Source: Lacimicrobium alkaliphilum (GTDB lineage: Bacteria > Pseudomonadota > Gammaproteobacteria > Enterobacterales > Alteromonadaceae). From it: a stretch of 64,000 bases of DNA. Position 1 is the stretch's first letter, and each line of letters opens with the position of its first letter. This document shows positions 1 through 8,008 of this stretch, one piece after another. The position numbers were made by a program, and so were the translations under genes. The stretch spans positions 1-64,000 of the forward strand of contig NZ_NISX01000004.1 of assembly GCF_002591895.1 (NCBI RefSeq). The letters run 5' to 3'. Below the pieces are notes generated by a model. The model was not told the DNA's origin. It saw nothing but the letters and a program-made list of their open reading frames with translations, and searched no databases.

Positions 1-6
1 TCAGCT

Positions 7-96
7 TCAGCAGAATACGCATTTCCGGTTGAACTTCGAACTGTTCCAATGATCGGCGATTTTGTCGTAGTTATTTGCTTGATCTATGGGATTCAT
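7..96 (-). pseudogene. N-terminal fragment of a SAM-dependent methyltransferase in a second cassette
   Basis: Just after the attC core (GTTAGGC, minus strand), an ATG at 96 opens a 29-codon frame that begins MNPIDQANNYDKIADHWNSS and stops at 7-9. That opening resembles the first residues of small class I SAM-dependent methyltransferases (YDKIA..WN). The frame then runs into unrelated sequence and a stop, with a second in-frame stop at 1-3, so as read here it is truncated or frameshifted. Its place directly behind the attC recombination point fits the first gene of the next integron cassette. The rest lies outside the window. The family call rests on about 22 residues and is tentative. Confidence 0.35.
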
Positions 97-102
97 CTTT
101 AT

Positions 103-201
103 GCCTAACGCCCCAACCATGGGCGGATTGAGCAGGCTAAGATAAGGAGCGGAGCGACGAAAGCCTGCGAAAAGCCGTCCACGTGAGTTGGTTTGTTAGC
201 A
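103..201 (-). other. integron attC recombination site
   Basis: Read on the minus strand this 99-bp element starts with the R'' box TGCTAAC (201-195), which contains the stop codon of the upstream gene. It ends with the R' box GTTAGGC (109-103), a perfect GTTRRRY core. Inside these lie complementary L boxes (CCAAC near 192-187 and GGTTGG near 117-112) and an imperfect inverted stem with GC-rich centre. This is the folded architecture expected of attC sites. The R'' box is the exact complement of the GTTAGCA heptamer at the other end of the cassette (852-846), as expected when both derive from one circular cassette. Confidence 0.75.
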
Positions 202-831
202 CTCAAAGCCTAGTTCCGCGCGCATAGTTTTGATGATTTTGTTTCTGGTATTTACCAGCGCCACGCCCAATTCAGTCATCCGGGTTTTACTAGGTGTCTC
301 AAAGTTGAACTGACCAGTAGCGAATGAGTCTGGCGTTAGGCAGGTTCTAAGTTCTTCTAGCATTTGAGGCTGAAGATTCATCATGTTTTGATACGTTCCC
401 TCAAACTCATCGAGCAACACTGTTAACTCGTTACTGCAAACTATTCTAAGGCTAACAAGTTCGTTGGTGGCCTTTTGAAAGCCCTCGTTGATATCTTTGG
501 TGAAGGCGTTCAGCGTTTGCTGATACTCCACCATCGCCTCTGGGGAAGAATTTGACTCGTATAACTTGCGTGAAGCATTGGGCAGTGTTTCCGATAAATA
601 CTTGTCATAATCTTGCCCCGCTAGACGCGCAGCTTCTTCCATTTTCTTAAAATACCCTTGGTACTCTTCCTTACGGGTATCAAAGAGTTTTTCCTCTCTT
701 TCGCGTTTTACTTTGTATTTGTGCAGCAATAATGGGAAAAGCCCAGACGATAGCAAGACCATGAATGCTGGAATTATGTACTTTGGCTCTATCCACATTG
801 ATGCAGTTGAGCATGCTTCCTCAATAGCCAA
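196..831 (-). CDS. integron cassette gene: membrane-anchored hypothetical protein
   Basis: A 211-residue protein of unrecognised family. One hydrophobic segment near residues 19-37 is followed by a basic stretch (HKYKVKREREEK) and then a long helical, charged region, predicted cytoplasmic under the positive-inside rule. The start is TTG at 831; a strong Shine-Dalgarno sequence (AGGAGG, 842-837) sits about five bases upstream, and no better start is in frame. The stop codon lies within the R'' box of the attC site at 103-201. The gene fills one cassette of about 750 bp (851 to about 106). Cassette genes are commonly of unknown function, and I do not assign one here. Confidence 0.75.
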   Translation of the reverse strand: MAIEEACSTASMWIEPKYIIPAFMVLLSSGLFPLLLHKYKVKREREEKLFDTRKEEYQGYFKKMEEAARLAGQDYDKYLSETLPNASRKLYESNSSPEAMVEYQQTLNAFTKDINEGFQKATNELVSLRIVCSNELTVLLDEFEGTYQNMMNLQPQMLEELRTCLTPDSFATGQFNFETPSKTRMTELGVALVNTRNKIIKTMRAELGFEC

Positions 832-845
832 ATATTCCTCCTGAG

Positions 846-864
846 TGCTAACGTTTAGATAACT
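846..864 (-). other. cassette 5' boundary / possible attI core
   Basis: On the minus strand GTTAGCA (852-846) marks the insertion point of the cassette carrying the 211-residue gene. The bases before it, CTAAACG, resemble the simple-site end of attI elements (CTAAA..G^TTAG) more than the end of another attC, and no R'' partner box was found 60-140 bases further right. Since a divergent integrase remnant lies next to it, this may be the primary attI site. The boundary is well supported by its complementarity to 201-195; the attI label is inference. Confidence 0.5.
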
Positions 865-1064
865 GGAATCATTCCTTGTTTAAACACGGAAGACTTCCTC
901 TTTTTTTTGTAGCATGTTTAGTCCGTCTGCACCACCTGCCATACCGGTTCTCTGGTGTTGCGCGCAATTTTCTGCTGATGAAAAGCGGTAAAGTTCCTCT
1001 TTTTTGCTGTTATCAGGAAGTTGGTCTATAACTGTATTAATATACAGCATGCGGGCATACTGTG

Positions 1065-1258
1065 ATGGCAAAATCCCTCTCTCTTCAGTCTGCGGCAGAG
1101 CAGATGTGTATTCATCGTGACGCAGGGCGAACCATTAACACTTATATCTGATAGAACAGTAGTTTCGCCATTTGCACCAGATGCACTGCCCCTTACAGAT
1201 AGTTGATATGAAAGTGGAAGCGTATCTGAATTATCTGGGAAACAAAGGGGGCAGAATT
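1065..1258 (+). pseudogene. decayed integron integrase (intI) N-terminal remnant
   Basis: Translation from ATG 1065 gives an opening ending GRTINTYI, then two stop codons and a frame shift. From about 1168 another frame gives FRHLHQMHCPL followed by VEAYLNYLGNKGG. Together these resemble the first 70 or so residues of IntI-type tyrosine recombinases (..TI.TY..WI..FI.FH...HP....EVEAFL..L). The orientation, divergent from the cassette and starting about 210 bases from the boundary, is that of intI relative to attI. Nothing of the catalytic domain (RHR..Y) remains before the terminator at 1309. The identity is inferred from short matches in two frames. Confidence 0.45.
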
Positions 1259-1308
1259 TGCTGACTCGACAGCCGAGGCGATGCGCGTTCCCACCTTATT
1301 CCATGCAT

Positions 1309-1332
1309 AAAAAAGCCCGCAATATTGCGGGC
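1309..1332 (-). terminator. rho-independent terminator of the phasin genes
   Basis: On the minus strand a GCCCGC/GCGGGC stem with an AATATT loop is followed by a run of T residues. It lies 28 bases after the stop of the phasin gene at 1360-1962. Confidence 0.85.
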
Positions 1333-1359
1333 TTCTTAACGTTACTGCATTTAACAGCG

Positions 1360-1962
1360 CTAGCTTTTGGCTTTGCTGCCTGTACTGGCAGACTTATTGC
1401 CGGTTGACGATGAACGACGGGTGGTCGTTTTACGCTGTGTCGAACTACCGGAGCCAGCGCTTTTGGTTTTCGCCGACGTGGCACGGTCTGGTGCTTTGGT
1501 AGAACGGGTACTGTTGCTGCTGGTGCTACTGCTAGTACCACTAACGCTTGATTTTTTAGCCGCGGCGGCTTTGGTTGCCGCAGCCTTTTTGGCCTGCTCT
1601 GCTTTTTTAGCCTGCTCAGCTTTTTTCTGTTCCTGCTCTACATTGGCAACCAGCGCTTCTAACGTATTTAATGCCTGATCCAGTTTATTGGTGGCACTTT
1701 CAAGCTGCTGTTGGCCAGGATTAAGGCTGGCACGAATGGCGTTTAATCGCTGATTCAGCCACTCGGGTAACTGCAAACGTTTCTTCAGGTCTGCTTCTAC
1801 CAACTGGCCACGGCTTACCAGACTGTCCATGGTCGAGCCGGTGCCTTCAACCAGTCGATCGATTTTATCTGCCGCCACATCCCGACTGGTGTCATATCCA
1901 CCCAGGCCTGCCAACCAGGTATTGCGTCCGCTTTTCTCGACTTTCTTGACTGTTTTCACCAT
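1360..1962 (-). CDS. phasin family protein, PhaF-like with basic Ala/Lys-rich tail
   Basis: A 200-residue protein. The N-terminal 110 residues share with the neighbouring protein the phasin signature (R.TWLAGLGGYDTSRD) and are predicted helical; phasins coat polyhydroxyalkanoate granules. From about residue 112 the chain becomes Ala/Lys-rich (EQAKKAEQAKKAAATKAAAAKK) and then Ser/Thr/Lys-rich to the end. This is the histone-H1-like tail known from PhaF proteins, which bind DNA and help partition granules. It sits 100 bases downstream of a second phasin gene on the same strand and ends in a terminator. No PHA synthase is in the window. Confidence 0.8.
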   Translation of the reverse strand: MVKTVKKVEKSGRNTWLAGLGGYDTSRDVAADKIDRLVEGTGSTMDSLVSRGQLVEADLKKRLQLPEWLNQRLNAIRASLNPGQQQLESATNKLDQALNTLEALVANVEQEQKKAEQAKKAEQAKKAAATKAAAAKKSSVSGTSSSTSSNSTRSTKAPDRATSAKTKSAGSGSSTQRKTTTRRSSSTGNKSASTGSKAKS

Positions 1963-1987
1963 GACTCTCCTTTTTAAGATCGGTATT

Positions 1988-2016
1988 GGTCACCTCTGCC
2001 TGTGAGCAGGGTGACC
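1988..2016. other. inverted repeat between the two phasin genes
   Basis: GGTCACC (1988-1994) and GGTGACC (2010-2016) form a seven-base inverted repeat with a partly complementary interior (CTGC..GCAG). It lies in the 101-base gap between the phasin genes. No U-tract follows on either strand, so it looks like an mRNA processing or stability hairpin or an operator rather than a terminator. Confidence 0.4.
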
Positions 2017-2063
2017 ATAATATTCAGGCCATTCCCTGGCATATCGTCCTTACAACGATTGCC

Positions 2064-2429
2064 TTACGCCTTGTTTTGCTTCTCGGCCAGTGTTGCCACT
2101 GCCGCAGTCAGAGCGTCAATGCGGGCAGAAAGCTCGTCGACTTTCTGTTCCATTTCCGGCTTGTCCAGACCCAATTTCTGGCGAACTTCGGCAACACGGG
2201 CTTCCACATTGGTTTTGGCCTTGATTTTACCTTTTGCTTCAGTTTCCAGTTTGGTGCCTTTAACCACCAGCTCATCAAACATTTTTGATGCGTCGGCGTT
2301 CAGTTTTTCGTAACGACCCTGCACTTCGTCCAGGCTCTTACCGTAAGCACCGAGGCCTGCCAGCCAGATTTTGCGGGCAAAGTCTTCGGCGTCATTTACT
2401 GTGTTTTTAATGCTGTCTAGTTTAGTCAT
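2064..2429 (-). CDS. phasin family protein, short PhaI-like
   Basis: A 121-residue, largely helical acidic/basic protein with the phasin signature near residues 19-35 (FARKIWLAGLGAYGKSLDE). A conserved C-terminal coiled-coil follows (VDELSARIDALTAAVATL), as in granule-associated proteins of the PhaI/PhaF type. Start ATG is at 2429, preceded by a GAGCG-type ribosome site. It is likely co-transcribed with the Ala/Lys-tailed phasin downstream, so the locus encodes a structural phasin plus a DNA-binding phasin. An alternative reading is a general stress-related phasin not linked to storage polymer, since no phaCAB genes are visible nearby. Confidence 0.8.
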   Translation of the reverse strand: MTKLDSIKNTVNDAEDFARKIWLAGLGAYGKSLDEVQGRYEKLNADASKMFDELVVKGTKLETEAKGKIKAKTNVEARVAEVRQKLGLDKPEMEQKVDELSARIDALTAAVATLAEKQNKA

Positions 2430-2804
2430 TGTTTCGCTCCGTTATGTATCGACGCTGCTAAGATTACGCCGGTAAATTAGAAACCGCATACTAACTGAAC
2501 GATTTTTATTCTGAGGCATGCTGTTAACTGACAGCACTTTGATATTTAAGTGTTTTTTATTTCTTCTTAAGAAAGGAATAAGCACTGGGACCGCTCCTCG
2601 TTTGTAACATTCTTTTTCAGTCAGGGAACTGTGATGCAAACAAAGCCTCCAATGCCCCTGAATTTGGCACTAATCTCCGCATTCACCTTGGAAACAGTGC
2701 AAGTGACCCCATAACCACTGACTAGCAGACTGTGTTTAACGCATGATCAAAGCAGAGAATGCGGCGCAATGCATCGTTTAAGCAAAACAAGATTTGGAAG
2801 GGCA
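2430..2804. other. intergenic region between phasin and MoxR operons
   Basis: This gap of about 370 bases separates divergent transcription units and should hold both promoters. I see no convincing gene in it. A 65-codon minus-strand frame (2442-2639) has no ribosome site or recognisable content. No strong terminators or repeats were noticed. Confidence 0.4.
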
Positions 2805-3761
2805 ATGGCAGTAGAACAATTCAAACAACTTCAGACCTATCTTGATGCCCAGGTACTGGGCCAATCTACGCTCACAAGAAATATTCTGATTGCCCTGCTG
2901 GCAGACGGCCACCTGTTGGTAGAAGGTCCGCCCGGGCTGGCTAAAACCCGGGCCGTAAACGCTCTGGCCACCGGTATTGAAGGTGATTTTCACCGCGTTC
3001 AGTTTACCCCGGACTTGTTACCAGCCGACCTGACAGGTACCGATATCTATCGCCCGGAAGACGGTAGCTTCGTTTTTCAGAAAGGTCCGCTGTTTCATAA
3101 TCTTGTACTGGCCGATGAGATCAACCGTGCCCCGGCCAAGGTTCAGTCGGCATTACTGGAGGCCATGGCGGAGCGTCAGATCACCGTAGGTAACAAAACC
3201 TATCCGTTGCCTGAGCTGTTTCTGGTTATGGCGACACAAAACCCCATTGAGCAGGAAGGTACCTACCCGCTGCCGGAAGCGCAGTTAGACCGCTTTTTAA
3301 TGCATCTGGAAATTGACTATCCGGGTGCTGAAACAGAATTAGAGATACTGCGCCTGACCCGCAACGAGGCCCTGCACCTTAAACAGGTGGCGGCCCCGAA
3401 TCTGCGCCAGCAGGATATCTTTGCTGCACGCGAAGAAGTACTGCAGATTCATCTGGCCGAAGCGCTGGAGAATTATCTGGTGCAACTGATTATGGCCACC
3501 CGGACACCCCAGAAGCTGGATCAGGAGCTGGCTGGCTGGATTGAATTTGGTGCCAGCCCCCGCGCAACTATCTCTTTGGATCGCTGTGCCCGCGCTCACG
3601 CCTGGCTGCTGGGCCGTGATTTCGTCGGCCCCGATGATATACAGGCGGTTTTCAGTAATGTTCTGCGCCATCGGTTATTACTCAGTTATGACGCCGAAGC
3701 GCAGGGGATTACCACCAATCAGGTACTGGCCCGGATCCTGGAACTGGTACCGGTACCCTAG
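2805..3761 (+). CDS. MoxR-family AAA+ ATPase
   Basis: An AAA+ ATPase of the MoxR group, thought to act as a chaperone that helps insert or mature partner VWA-domain proteins. Visible motifs (counting from ATG 2805): Walker A GPPGLAKT near residues 41-48, Walker B LVLADEIN near 100-107, and sensor 1 MATQNP near 142-147. The C-terminal helical lid follows. An in-frame ATG at 2769 would add 12 residues. I prefer 2805 because family members usually begin at this point, although GGAAGGG sits only two bases before it. First gene of a tight six-gene operon with DUF58, DUF4381, two VWA proteins and BatD. Confidence 0.9.
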   Translation: MAVEQFKQLQTYLDAQVLGQSTLTRNILIALLADGHLLVEGPPGLAKTRAVNALATGIEGDFHRVQFTPDLLPADLTGTDIYRPEDGSFVFQKGPLFHNLVLADEINRAPAKVQSALLEAMAERQITVGNKTYPLPELFLVMATQNPIEQEGTYPLPEAQLDRFLMHLEIDYPGAETELEILRLTRNEALHLKQVAAPNLRQQDIFAAREEVLQIHLAEALENYLVQLIMATRTPQKLDQELAGWIEFGASPRATISLDRCARAHAWLLGRDFVGPDDIQAVFSNVLRHRLLLSYDAEAQGITTNQVLARILELVPVP

Positions 3762-3770
3762 GAGCAGGCA

Positions 3771-4706
3771 GTGCAGGATATCACCCACTGGCTGAACCGC
3801 CATCATACCGACGGCGTTAATCTGGCATTGGACGAATTGCTCTATTATCAGGGCAAAACCGCCATGCTGGATCTCAAGCCGCGCAAAACCATACAGTCAA
3901 AACTGGCCGGAACCTATCTGGCCAAAACCCGTGGGCGAGGGATGGAATTCGACGAGGCCCGCCATTATCAACCCGGTGACGATATACGCGCCATTGACTG
4001 GCGGGTAACAGCCAGAACGGGTAAGACGCACACTAAGCTCTACCGGGAAGAAAAAGAAAGGCCTATCTTTGTGCTGACCGATCTCAGTGCCAGCATGCAC
4101 TTCGGTACCCGCTTCGTGTTTAAATCCGTACAGGCTGCACATTTGAGCGCCCTGATTGCCTGGGCGGCGCGGAAGCGGGGAGATCGTATCGGTGGGCTGA
4201 TTTACAATCAAAGCGAGCATCTTGAATACAAGCCGATGACCCGGCAAAAAGCCGTTCTGTCACTACTTAACGGCCTGTTACGGCTGCATCCGCAACAGAC
4301 TGAGCAGCCTGCGCAAATCAGTTTTGCCGAATCCTGTGCCCGAATGCGGCGAATGGCTCACCCCGGAAGCCTGATCTTTCTGATCAGTGATTTCAGCCAG
4401 TTTGATGAGCAGGCCCGCCAGCATTTATTTCAGCTAAGCCGCCACTGTGAACTGGTGGCCTACCCTATCAGCGATCCATTTGAACATGAATTACCGCAAG
4501 TGCGTGTACCTCAGGATGTCAGTATTACTGATGGCAACCGCACCCGCAGCCTGACGCTGGGTGAAACAACCACGGCGCAGACATACAAAGAGCGGCACCA
4601 GCAGCAGCTTGAACATATCCATACTCAGCTCAGGCAATGTCGTTGCCAGGTATTGCCCATCAGTGCAGGGCTGTCGCTGGAACAGCAGTTAGGGGGTAAA
4701 TTATGA
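3771..4706 (+). CDS. DUF58 domain-containing protein
   Basis: A 311-residue DUF58 protein, a distant VWA-like fold almost always encoded next to MoxR ATPases. The DUF58 core is visible at about residues 55-110: GRGMEFDEARHYQPGDDIRA, then IDWR, and the MIDAS-like LTDLSASM. Start is GTG at 3771 behind AGGAG (3762-3766). It begins nine bases after moxR and overlaps the next gene by four bases (ATGA). No membrane segment is seen, so it is presumably cytoplasmic and bound to the MoxR-VWA assembly. Confidence 0.88.
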   Translation: MQDITHWLNRHHTDGVNLALDELLYYQGKTAMLDLKPRKTIQSKLAGTYLAKTRGRGMEFDEARHYQPGDDIRAIDWRVTARTGKTHTKLYREEKERPIFVLTDLSASMHFGTRFVFKSVQAAHLSALIAWAARKRGDRIGGLIYNQSEHLEYKPMTRQKAVLSLLNGLLRLHPQQTEQPAQISFAESCARMRRMAHPGSLIFLISDFSQFDEQARQHLFQLSRHCELVAYPISDPFEHELPQVRVPQDVSITDGNRTRSLTLGETTTAQTYKERHQQQLEHIHTQLRQCRCQVLPISAGLSLEQQLGGKL

Positions 4707-5194
4707 CCCCATCACCACTGGAACAGCTCAAAGACATACATCTGCCCGAGCCAGTCAGTTGGTGGCCGCCAGCACCCGGTTGGTGGATCCTGGCTCTGCT
4801 CAGCCTGGCGTTGATCATAACCGCCGTGCGCTGGCTGATAAGACGCTATCGCTATCGTGCAGCCATACGTGAAGCTCTTACGGAGCTTGAGCAAATCAGT
4901 GAAACTGACAACCACTGGCCACAACAACTGAATGCCTTGCTCAAGCGTCTGACGCTGAGTTATTTTCCACGGGCACAGACTGCATCCTTGCATCAGCAAC
5001 AGTGGCTTGACTTTCTGGGCTCAAAATTACCAGAGAAAAAGCGGCAACATTTTATTCAGCAATATCAGCATGTGCTGGACTCGCTTTACCAGTCGGGTTC
5101 AGCCAAATTAACCATCACAGCGGGTAAAGCGTTAGTCAGTGATTGGATCCGTCAGGCATTGCCACCTTCGAAAAAGGAGGCCCGCGATGTTTGA
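4703..5194 (+). CDS. DUF4381 domain-containing membrane protein
   Basis: A 163-residue protein with a Pro/Trp-rich start (LPEPVSWWPPAPGWW), one transmembrane helix near residues 27-46 and a basic stop-transfer stretch (RRYRYR). A helical cytoplasmic tail follows. This layout is that of DUF4381, a small membrane partner in MoxR-VWA (Bat) operons. It overlaps the DUF58 gene by four bases and its own end overlaps the start of the next VWA gene by eight bases, indicating tight translational coupling. Confidence 0.82.
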   Translation: MTPSPLEQLKDIHLPEPVSWWPPAPGWWILALLSLALIITAVRWLIRRYRYRAAIREALTELEQISETDNHWPQQLNALLKRLTLSYFPRAQTASLHQQQWLDFLGSKLPEKKRQHFIQQYQHVLDSLYQSGSAKLTITAGKALVSDWIRQALPPSKKEARDV

Positions 5195-6188
5195 ATTTGC
5201 CTGGTTATGGGTACTGTTGGCTCTGCCCCTGCCCTTATTGATAAGAATACTGCCGTCCCGTAAGAAAGTGCAGACTGCGGCACTGAGGGTGCCCCGGGTA
5301 GACAATGATTTACCTGGCGTAAAATCCGCGTCCGGTCAGGGCACTGCAAGTTTAATACTGGCATCGGTTGCCTGGATCTGCCTGGTGCTCGCTGCGGCGC
5401 GTCCGCAGTGGCTGGGCGAACCCATTAACATTCCTGCCAAGGGGCGTGATCTGATGATTGCGGTGGACCTTTCCGGCAGTATGAAAGTCGAAGATATGGT
5501 GGTAAACGGCCAACAGGTAGACCGGCTGCGAATGATTAAACACGTACTCGGAGATTTTATTCAGCGCCGCGTAGGGGATCGTCTTGGACTGATTCTTTTC
5601 GCCGATACTGCTTATCAACAGGCTCCGCTGACCTACGACAGAGAAACTGTTGTCCAGTTGCTCGATGAGACTGTCATAGGGCTGGTCGGTGATCAGACTG
5701 CCATCGGTGATGCCATTGGCCTGGCGGTCAAGCGCTTCGAAGCAAGGCAGGAGTCTAACCGTATTCTGATCCTGCTTACCGATGGTCAGAACACCGCAGG
5801 AAATATCAGCCCCGAACAGGCCAATGAACTGGCGATCGCTAACGATGTGACCATCTACCCCATTGGTGTCGGAGCCGACCAGATGCTGGTGCAGAGTCTG
5901 TTTGGTAATCGGCGCGTCAACCCTTCTGCCGAGCTGGATGAAGATATGCTGACTCAACTGGCAGAAAGTACCGGCGGCCGCTATTTCCGTGCCCGGGATA
6001 CCCAAAGCCTGGAGGCCATTTATGCGCGCCTTGATGAGCTTGAGCCGATTGCCCGTGAAAGCAGGCAAATGCGCCCTCAAACTGCACTATTTTACTATCC
6101 GTTAGCATTGGCATTGTTGCTTAGCGCACTGCTTTGTCTGCCGCCTGTCTGGCACTGGTTAAGACATTCAGGGAGGGCTCGGGCATGA
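5187..6188 (+). CDS. VWA domain-containing protein, BatA-like
   Basis: A 333-residue inner-membrane protein. Two N-terminal hydrophobic segments (about residues 5-22 and 55-71) precede a von Willebrand A domain with an intact MIDAS (DLSGSM, D94-x-S96-x-S98) and later LLTDGQNTAGN. A final transmembrane helix lies near the C terminus. This matches BatA. The frame is open further upstream, but ATG 5187 has a textbook AAGGAGG (5174-5180) six bases ahead and gives the expected family N terminus. The stop overlaps the next start (ATGA). Confidence 0.88.
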   Translation: MFEFAWLWVLLALPLPLLIRILPSRKKVQTAALRVPRVDNDLPGVKSASGQGTASLILASVAWICLVLAAARPQWLGEPINIPAKGRDLMIAVDLSGSMKVEDMVVNGQQVDRLRMIKHVLGDFIQRRVGDRLGLILFADTAYQQAPLTYDRETVVQLLDETVIGLVGDQTAIGDAIGLAVKRFEARQESNRILILLTDGQNTAGNISPEQANELAIANDVTIYPIGVGADQMLVQSLFGNRRVNPSAELDEDMLTQLAESTGGRYFRARDTQSLEAIYARLDELEPIARESRQMRPQTALFYYPLALALLLSALLCLPPVWHWLRHSGRARA

Positions 6189-8008
6189 TGTGGTTAAATG
6201 AATTGCACTTTCTGCGCCCCTGGTGGCTGCTTACTCTGGTGCCGCTAGCGCTGCTGTTTATTGTGCTGCATTATCTGAATCGGCATCGGAGTGGCTGGCA
6301 GCAAGTGCTTGCACCCCATTTGTACCAACACCTGCTGAGCACACAGGGCGGCATTAAAAATCGCCCGCCGCTGTATCTGCTGGCTATCGGCTGGTTACTG
6401 GCCAGTGTTGCGCTGGCCGGTCCCACGTGGGAACGCTTACCTCAGCCGGTGTACCAGCTACATACCGGAAAAGTGGTGATTATGGATATGTCGTTTTCCA
6501 TGCGAGCCACCGATATCAAACCCGACCGTCTGACAAGGGCCAGATACAAAGCCATTGATTTGATTAAACAAATCACCGAAGGGGAAACCGGTCTCGTGGC
6601 CTACGCCGGCGATGCCTATGTCATCAGCCCGCTCAGCAGTGACAGCGAAACCCTGATCAGCCTTATACCGGCCCTGTCGCCGGAAATCATGCCGCTTCCC
6701 GGCAGTGACCCACAAAGTGGCCTGCAACTGGCGGTAGAGCTGTTGCAAAGTGCCGGGTATCAGGAAGGGGAAATATTCTGGATCACCGATGGTGTGGAGA
6801 TGTCGCAGATCGCGCCTCTGAGCAGATTGATCAACCAAAGCAATTACCGCCTTTCCGTACTCGGTGTCGGTACTGAAGATGGTGCTCCTATCAGCTTACA
6901 AAATGGCAAATTAATGAAGGACGGCAGTGGCAGCATTGTGATCCCTAAACTGGAGACCTCTGATTTGCAGCTTATCGCACGACAAGGCGGGGGTGTATTT
7001 ACTGCACTTCGCCCGGATAACGGCGACATCGACACACTGATCAATCAGTCCTTGCTGGGCAGAGACAAAGCCGAACAGGAGCAGGAAGAAGATCATCAGG
7101 GTGACCAGTGGTACGAAGCCGGCCCCTATCTGCTACTCATTCTGTTACCACTGGCCGCCTATGGGTTTCGTCGCGGTCTTATGAGTGTGGCCATACTCTG
7201 CCTGCTGCTGCCAGGGTTTTATGTTCCCAAAGCACAGGCGGGTCTGTGGGACGATCTCTGGCAGCGCCCGGATCAACAGGGGCAACAAGCCTTTAACAAT
7301 GAACAATACGATGCCGCCGCCAGTCAGTTTAACGACCCCTTGTGGCGCGGCAGCGCCCATTACCGGGAAGGTGACTACGCGGCGGCTTTAGAAGCCTTTT
7401 CTCAGAGCCAGAGCCCACAGGCGTGGTACAACCGGGGTAACGCCCTGGCCAGACTGGGAGAACTGGATCAGGCCATTGAAGCTTATGAAAAAGCCCTGGA
7501 GGCTGATCCTGATCACGAGGATGCCCGCTTTAATAAAAAACTGCTGGAACAACAGAAGCAACAACAACAACAGGATCAGCAATCTTCAGATCAGCAGCAG
7601 GATTCAGAACAAAATCAGCAACAGGATGAGAGCCAGCAGGGCGATAATCAGAACCAGCAAGGCCAGCAGGATCAGCAACAATCGGATGATCAGCAACAAT
7701 CCGATGATCAACAGCAGGGTGAACAACAGTCTGAATCTGAACCGGAACAACAGGACCAGCAAGAACAAGCGCAACAAGAACAAGCTGACAAAGAAGACGA
7801 GTCGGCTGAACAGGAAAATGACAATCAACAGCAACAGGCCCAGGAGCAGCCGCTTAGTGACGAAGAACGTGAACAGCAGCAACGGCTTGAAAAGCTGTTA
7901 CGCAGAGTTCCTGATGACCCGGCTTACCTGCTCAAACGCAAAATGATGCTGGAAAACCAGCAACGTCGTCGTCAATCTTTACCCAACAGATTACAAAGGA
8001 ATTGGTAA
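6185..8008 (+). CDS. VWA and TPR protein (fused BatB-BatC type)
   Basis: A 607-residue fusion. It has an N-terminal membrane segment, a VWA domain with intact MIDAS (DMSFSM, D101-x-S103-x-S105), and further transmembrane helices near residues 315-355. TPR units (ARLGELDQAIEAYEKALEAD) follow. A Gln-rich low-complexity tail of about 100 residues and a short basic end complete it. Elsewhere the VWA part (BatB) and TPR part (BatC) are separate genes. Start ATG 6185 overlaps the batA stop and is preceded by GGGAGGG (6171-6177). The Gln-rich tail is likely a disordered periplasmic or cytoplasmic linker whose length could vary between strains. Confidence 0.87.
   Translation: MMWLNELHFLRPWWLLTLVPLALLFIVLHYLNRHRSGWQQVLAPHLYQHLLSTQGGIKNRPPLYLLAIGWLLASVALAGPTWERLPQPVYQLHTGKVVIMDMSFSMRATDIKPDRLTRARYKAIDLIKQITEGETGLVAYAGDAYVISPLSSDSETLISLIPALSPEIMPLPGSDPQSGLQLAVELLQSAGYQEGEIFWITDGVEMSQIAPLSRLINQSNYRLSVLGVGTEDGAPISLQNGKLMKDGSGSIVIPKLETSDLQLIARQGGGVFTALRPDNGDIDTLINQSLLGRDKAEQEQEEDHQGDQWYEAGPYLLLILLPLAAYGFRRGLMSVAILCLLLPGFYVPKAQAGLWDDLWQRPDQQGQQAFNNEQYDAAASQFNDPLWRGSAHYREGDYAAALEAFSQSQSPQAWYNRGNALARLGELDQAIEAYEKALEADPDHEDARFNKKLLEQQKQQQQQDQQSSDQQQDSEQNQQQDESQQGDNQNQQGQQDQQQSDDQQQSDDQQQGEQQSESEPEQQDQQEQAQQEQADKEDESAEQENDNQQQQAQEQPLSDEEREQQQRLEKLLRRVPDDPAYLLKRKMMLENQQRRRQSLPNRLQRNW

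Noticed and set aside
880-1071. 63-codon minus-strand frame in the integron gap
   Set aside because: No ribosome site, no recognisable content, and it overlaps the likely attI and integrase remnant.
1367-2313. plus-strand frames across both phasin genes
   Set aside because: Mirror frames of Ala/Lys-rich coding sequence; Leu/Val-rich translation is typical of such antisense frames.
7476-7946. Asn/Arg- and Leu-rich frames opposite or alongside the Gln-rich BatC tail
   Set aside because: Low-complexity shadows of CAG/CAA repeats in other frames; no start signals.
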